Below the pieces are notes generated by a model. The model saw only the letters and a program-made list of their open reading frames with translations, was not told the origin of the DNA and searched no databases. A stretch of 8,927 nt of DNA from Candidatus Eiseniibacteriota bacterium (GTDB lineage Bacteria; Arandabacterota; Arandabacteria; Arandabacterales; Arandabacteraceae), in the NCBI GenBank assembly GCA_030592245.1, contig JAUVJV010000060.1, positions 1-8,927 of the forward strand, in the 5' to 3' direction. Positions within the stretch are counted from its first letter, which is position 1; every line of letters begins with the position of its first letter. Below are positions 5,559 to 8,927 of the stretch, piece by piece. A program made the position numbers and the translations under genes.

Positions 5559-7205
5559 ATGCCACTCTGGAAGCTGCTCAAGTATAAGCTCAAGATCTTC
5601 TCGGCGGCATTCACCCGCGGCGAGAGGCGCAAGCGAATCGCCCGCATAGTAACCGCCGCGGTGGTCGCAGTTGCCCTATCGGGATTTGTCATCGGGGCCT
5701 ATGCGATCTTCAGCGCCCTCGCATCGATGGAGGCGGGCGGCCTCATGGTGGCCGGGGCGATCGTGGCCCTTGCCTTCCATGCCCTGCTCCTCCTGGCATT
5801 CGTGTTCGATGTGGCGGCCACTACCAATATCTTCTTCTTATCAAGCGACCTTCCCCTGCTGATGGCGGCACCGCTTCCCGCGATGCGCGTCTTTACCTTG
5901 AAGTACCTGGAGGCCATGGGTTCCGGATCGATCATATCCTGCATCATTGCCTTCCCCATGCTTCTCGGCTTCGGACTTGCCCTGGATGCCCCATTCGGCT
6001 TCTATCCCGCCGCCATTGTCGTGGTGGGGCTTTTCCTAAGCGTCCCGGTCTCCGTGGGAACGCTCTGCGGGCTGTTGGTCTCCCGCTATGTGCCCGCGTC
6101 CCGGGTCAAGGAGATCCTGGGTGTGGCCGGCGGCGTGCTGGCTCTCGCCTTCTGGGTGGGCTTCCAGCTCATGAGACCCACCATCAAGGAAAACATCAAG
6201 AGCGGGGATGTCGATGCCGGCATGGAGGCCATCGCGGCTTACGGGGACCGGCTTGCCCTGAAACTGCTCCCCAGCGGCGCCGCGGCGAAGGCAGTGGTCA
6301 GTATCGCCGCGAACGACTTAGGCGCGGCCCTCGCACCTTTCGCCTACCTTGCGGCCATTGCGGGAGTATTAATGATAGTCTCGGTGATCCTCGCCAGAAG
6401 AATGTACATGGAAGGATGGGCCAAGGTCGCGCCCGCCGGGAAGGCAAGACCCGCTCCTCATTGCGTCAGGATTGCGGCCGTCCTGGGATGGCTTCCCCGG
6501 GTGGAGCGGGCCATAGTGTCCACGACAGCGTCACTCTTCCTGAGGGATCCCCAGGCTATCATGCCGGTGGCCACGATCACCATCATGATGGCGCTCTTCC
6601 CGTTTCTGATTTCCCGGTCAAGAACCGGAGTGGTCTTCAGCCCATCGCTCTTGATCCAGTCATTCGCCACCTTGAGCTTCATCGGCTCCATGAACCTGGC
6701 CATCTATGCCACCGGAATCGATGGACGGAACTTCTGGATAATACTCGTCTCCCCCAACTCGGCCTTAAGGAAGCTCTTCTCGAAGATCCTGGTCGCGGTG
6801 CTCTTCTTTGCTCCGCTCGCTACGGTCGCGGCGGTCGCCTTCCGGGCGGGGGGAGTCATGGGCTGGCAGCTCATGGCAAAGTCCATATGGCTGTCTGTCA
6901 GCATGGCCTTCGCCGGAGCTGCAGCCGGAGTCCTTCTGGCCGTCGTCTACACCGACTGGGAATGGAAGCTGCCCAAGCGAATGCTCCGGGTGTCGGGACG
7001 CCTCATCATGCTGGGTGTCATGGGGGGCTTTTTCGCCGGTGTCGCTATCTTCATGTCCATCACCCGCGCCCCTGGACACTCGGAATCCGCCAATGAGGTA
7101 CCGTGGTCGGTCTTGATCCCGGTGGGCGTGGGTGCGGCAGCTCTTACCTATGCGCTTCTCCGCGTTTCAGCACACAGGCTCGAAGAGATGGAGTGGGAAG
7201 TGTAG
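5559..7205 (+). CDS. ABC-2 type permease, large 12-TM putative exporter subunit
   Basis: The 548-residue protein has a basic N-terminus and about twelve hydrophobic segments, near residues 29-52, 61-87, 121-143, 148-175, 186-206, 258-279, 333-351, 362-384, 408-430, 441-464, 480-501 and 515-535. It resembles the large single-chain ABC exporter permeases, which carry a conserved SSDLPLLMAAPLP-type loop (95-107) after TM2 and a GIDGRNFWIILVSP-type segment (386-399) in the second half. At about twice the size of a 6-TM ABC-2 subunit, it probably supplies both membrane halves for an ATPase dimer. The ATG lies five bases after the ATPase stop and has only an A-rich AAAAAAG upstream. Translation is therefore likely coupled to that of the ATPase gene. 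It converges on the TPR lipoprotein gene with a 48-bp gap in which I see no clear terminator. The substrate is unknown. Confidence 0.92.
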   Translation: MPLWKLLKYKLKIFSAAFTRGERRKRIARIVTAAVVAVALSGFVIGAYAIFSALASMEAGGLMVAGAIVALAFHALLLLAFVFDVAATTNIFFLSSDLPLLMAAPLPAMRVFTLKYLEAMGSGSIISCIIAFPMLLGFGLALDAPFGFYPAAIVVVGLFLSVPVSVGTLCGLLVSRYVPASRVKEILGVAGGVLALAFWVGFQLMRPTIKENIKSGDVDAGMEAIAAYGDRLALKLLPSGAAAKAVVSIAANDLGAALAPFAYLAAIAGVLMIVSVILARRMYMEGWAKVAPAGKARPAPHCVRIAAVLGWLPRVERAIVSTTASLFLRDPQAIMPVATITIMMALFPFLISRSRTGVVFSPSLLIQSFATLSFIGSMNLAIYATGIDGRNFWIILVSPNSALRKLFSKILVAVLFFAPLATVAAVAFRAGGVMGWQLMAKSIWLSVSMAFAGAAAGVLLAVVYTDWEWKLPKRMLRVSGRLIMLGVMGGFFAGVAIFMSITRAPGHSESANEVPWSVLIPVGVGAAALTYALLRVSAHRLEEMEWEV

Positions 7206-7253
7206 CTGCTCTTCGACCCCGTACGGCTACCCGGTCAGATCCCCTACTCCATT

Positions 7254-8075
7254 CTACTCCACCCGGGCCCGCTCCAGATTCTGAAGAACCACCTGCTCCA
7301 GCTCGGGAGGAGGGTTCAGCTTGAGAATTCCCGTCCATACGGCGACGGCCTCATCCTCGCGCTCACTCAGCATCAGGGCAGTAGCCAGGTCATTCCGGTT
7401 AAGCAGGTGGAGCGTATCCATCTCGACAGCCTGCTGCAAGAGATCCACGGCCTGCCCGAAGTCCCGCTTGGCGATTGCCGCCCGGCCCGCCATCGAGATG
7501 ATCTCGGAATTCCCGGGCTGAAACGCCCTTGCATCGAGCAGAAGGTCAATTCCCTTGTTGTACTCCCCGGTGCCTACATATATGGATGCCAGCCTCATGT
7601 AGGCTGCCAGAAGTTCGGGGTCCGCGGCGATCGCCAGTTGGTATGATTCAATGGCCAGATCCACGGCGCTGCCGGCCGCGAAGACGTCACCGGCCCCCAT
7701 GTATGCAAGAGCGTAACCGGGATCTAACTGCGCCGTTATCTTGAACTCCGCCAGGGCCTCTTCAAACCGGCCCAGCTCGGAGAGAGCTCTCGCCAGGTTG
7801 TAGTGACCCTCAATGAACTCATCATCGGCTGCAACGGCAGCCCTGAAGTGCTCGAGAGCCCTGTTGAAATCGCCCAGCGCGGACAGCGCTGTGCCCAGGG
7901 CGTTCCTTGCCTCGGGGTTGTCAGGCTCGGCCTCTACCGCCTTTTCAAACTCGAGGACGGCACTCGCCATATCGCCCTTCCTCAGCTGTGCATAGCCGTC
8001 TTGCATATGGTCGTCAGCACCCTTCCCGCACCCCATTAGCAGGATCACCGTGATTACCAGTAATAGCTTTCTCAC
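7254..8075 (-). CDS. TPR-repeat lipoprotein
   Basis: The 273-residue product begins with a lipoprotein signal peptide ending in lipobox LMGC (residues 13-16). C16 would be lipidated, and glycine at +2 gives no inner-membrane retention signal. The rest is almost wholly tetratricopeptide repeats with a 34-residue period: about 22-53, 54-87, 88-121, 122-155, 156-189, 190-223 and a weaker seventh at 224-256. Such proteins act as protein-binding scaffolds at the outer membrane, for example in envelope assembly or secretion; the partner is unknown. The start is a GTG at 8073-8075, supported by GGGGAGG about nine bases upstream. The ribosome binding site overlaps the stop of the small membrane protein gene, six bases away, so the two are probably translationally coupled. 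It is the last gene of the rnhB-yraN unit. Confidence 0.93.
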   Translation of the reverse strand: MRKLLLVITVILLMGCGKGADDHMQDGYAQLRKGDMASAVLEFEKAVEAEPDNPEARNALGTALSALGDFNRALEHFRAAVAADDEFIEGHYNLARALSELGRFEEALAEFKITAQLDPGYALAYMGAGDVFAAGSAVDLAIESYQLAIAADPELLAAYMRLASIYVGTGEYNKGIDLLLDARAFQPGNSEIISMAGRAAIAKRDFGQAVDLLQQAVEMDTLHLLNRNDLATALMLSEREDEAVAVWTGILKLNPPPELEQVVLQNLERARVE

Positions 8076-8081
8076 TTGCTT

Positions 8082-8246
8082 CTACCTCCCCGGCCCTCTG
8101 GTTTTTCGTTTACTCATTGACTGCTTTTCGGCGGCGTGTGCCCTTCGCGAGCGGAAGCGGTCCCAGACAAGGAACAGACCGATCACGATTACGGCAAAGA
8201 CATTGATTCCAAGGATACCCAACACTATCCACCAGTACCAGCTCAT
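8082..8246 (-). CDS. Small single-pass membrane protein (54 residues), hypothetical
   Basis: An ATG at 8244-8246 opens a 54-codon frame ending in TAG at 8082-8084. The product starts MSWYWWIVLG and has one strong hydrophobic helix (about residues 5-28). A basic tail follows (RFRSRR, then KRKTRGPGR), which by the positive-inside rule would be cytoplasmic. GAGAGG lies about nine bases before the ATG. It fills the gap between the yraN stop (15 bp upstream) and the TPR lipoprotein start (6 bp downstream), so it fits the operon spacing exactly. No family was recognised. It may be a small membrane partner of the TPR lipoprotein, but only gene order suggests that. Its short length means standard gene callers could skip it. 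Confidence 0.7.
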   Translation of the reverse strand: MSWYWWIVLGILGINVFAVIVIGLFLVWDRFRSRRAHAAEKQSMSKRKTRGPGR

Positions 8247-8260
8247 GTCGATGGCACCTC

Positions 8261-8629
8261 TCAGCTGCCGGCCTCAAAGGCGTTCTTGATATGCTCGAGG
8301 TGATGCATCCCATCCGGTTTGAGCCGGATCCCCACCACATCGAACCTGCATGGCCTATCCAGAAGTTTTTCCCTCTTAAGATACGCCGTCGCGGCCATGA
8401 TGAGCCGCCGTCGCTTCACCGCCCCTACGGCCTCAAAGGGGCTCCCGTAGGCGCTCGATCTGCGACCCTTCACCTCCACGAAGACGATGGTATCACCTTC
8501 CAGCGCCACTATGTCCAACTCTTTTCTCATAAGGTAGACATTGCGGTCAAGGACTTTGTAGCCCTTCCCGGTGAGGTAGTCGCATGCTACGCTCTCGAAG
8601 CGGTTACCCTGGGATCTCATACTCCTCAC
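8261..8629 (-). CDS. yraN: YraN/UPF0102 family endonuclease-like protein
   Basis: The 122-residue product is a full-length UPF0102 protein with a restriction-endonuclease-like fold. Visible motifs are the N-terminal GNRFESVACDYL (residues 8-19, with the conserved E12), KELDIVAL (36-43, the GEIDLIA motif with its glycine replaced by lysine, D39 kept), IVFVEVKGR (48-56, the E52-x-K54 active-site pair), a lysine-rich KRRR stretch, RFDVVGI (95-101) and a closing IKNAF. Proteins of this family are often encoded next to rnhB or comM and are presumed to act on DNA or RNA; the biochemical role is not firmly established. The chosen GTG (8627-8629) shares a GTGA overlap with the rnhB stop, typical of coupled genes. 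An in-frame ATG at 8618-8620 is a possible alternative start, but its GAGGAG would sit too close. Confidence 0.92.
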   Translation of the reverse strand: MRSMRSQGNRFESVACDYLTGKGYKVLDRNVYLMRKELDIVALEGDTIVFVEVKGRRSSAYGSPFEAVGAVKRRRLIMAATAYLKREKLLDRPCRFDVVGIRLKPDGMHHLEHIKNAFEAGS

Positions 8630-8927
8630 GCGCGGTTTCCCACCATGCCTCGAACAGGCTCGATGGAATACCTGTGGAGTCTTGTTGGACCGTACAGGCG
8701 GAGGGCATCGATATGTTCCCGGGTGCCATAGCCTTTGTGGACCCGGAATCTGTAGCGGGGATAGATAGAGTCCATGCGCTCCATGAAGGCGTCACGGGTG
8801 ACCTTGGCGACTATGGATGCCGCCGCTATGGAGACGCATTTGCGGTCTCCGCCAATCACGCTGGCCGCCGGGATCCCTATATCGGGCACTCTGGTACCGT
8901 CTATGAGCACGAATTCAGGTTGGACAG
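8626..8927 (-). CDS. rnhB: Ribonuclease HII, C-terminal part (5' end outside window)
   Basis: About 99 codons remain, because the gene enters from the right edge. The fragment reads VQPEFVLIDG, then GGD, SIAAASIVAKVTRD, HKGYGTREHIDAL and HRYSIEPVR, all signatures of the C-terminal half of RNase HII. The aspartate of LIDG and that of GGD, 18 residues later, correspond in spacing to catalytic Asp108 and Asp126 of the E. coli enzyme. The first two acidic residues and the GRG motif lie outside the window. RNase HII cuts RNA in RNA-DNA hybrids and removes misincorporated ribonucleotides. The stop overlaps the yraN start, so it heads or belongs to the operon running leftward through the TPR lipoprotein. 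A GTG at 8908-8910 is internal, since the homology continues upstream of it. Confidence 0.95.
   Translation of the reverse strand, partial: VQPEFVLIDGTRVPDIGIPAASVIGGDRKCVSIAAASIVAKVTRDAFMERMDSIYPRYRFRVHKGYGTREHIDALRLYGPTRLHRYSIEPVRGMVGNRA

Noticed and set aside
6416..7096. A 226-codon frame in another reading phase inside the permease gene
   Set aside because: The translation is histidine- and proline-rich with no hydrophobic or domain pattern, and it overlaps a well-supported membrane protein.
7206..7253. Bidirectional terminator between the permease and TPR genes
   Set aside because: Only short pairings such as CCGTACGG are present, with no stable stem followed by a T-run on either strand.
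8110..8340. A 76-codon minus-strand frame overlapping yraN and the small membrane protein gene
   Set aside because: It is in the wrong phase to yraN and lacks a ribosome binding site. The 54-codon membrane protein frame fits the operon spacing better.
8291..8731. A 146-codon plus-strand frame opposite yraN and rnhB
   Set aside because: It is antisense to two genes with clear family signatures and has no recognisable product.

Overview
The window is GC-rich, gene-dense bacterial DNA. Nearly every gene has a strong GGAGG-type ribosome binding site. A Sec-type lipoprotein signal and Sec-exported proteins are present, which fits a diderm, probably uncultured, bacterium. The phylum cannot be fixed from these genes; a deltaproteobacterium or an FCB-related candidate lineage is only a guess. 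Most genes lie on the minus strand.

Layout, right to left along the minus strand. The right edge holds the 3' part of rnhB (RNase HII, 8927-8626). It overlaps a YraN/UPF0102 nuclease-fold gene (8629-8261). A 54-codon single-pass membrane protein gene follows (8246-8082), then a TPR lipoprotein (8075-7254). The four genes are packed so tightly that they are almost certainly one operon. The TPR gene converges on a plus-strand pair: an ABC-2 type ATPase (4795-5553) and a 12-TM permease (5559-7205), together an exporter. Left of the exporter, and divergent from it, is a second minus-strand unit. It encodes a secreted DUF2914 protein (4543-4115), a secreted two-domain M16 zinc peptidase (4093-1490) and a creatininase-family metallohydrolase (1431-703). 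At the left edge is the start of comM (YifB, 505-1), whose 3' part lies outside the window.

Non-coding structure is the less ordinary part. Between the creatininase gene and comM there is a perfect, spacer-free 48-bp palindrome (628-675) next to a degenerate copy of one arm in a 32-bp tandem arrangement. This resembles a REP-like or small mobile repeat. The divergent region between the DUF2914 gene and the exporter carries a decaying 21-bp tandem repeat and two good sigma70-like promoters facing opposite ways. A 39-bp-spaced duplication links the end of the M16 gene to the ribosome binding site of the creatininase gene.

The genome-maintenance genes rnhB, yraN and comM are often neighbours in bacteria. 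Here rnhB-yraN and comM are separated by about 7.7 kb of envelope, export and peptidase genes, so the region looks like a conserved cluster opened by accessory genes. I found no complete new defence or mobile system. The best leads are the palindromic repeat and the DUF2914-M16-creatininase operon.
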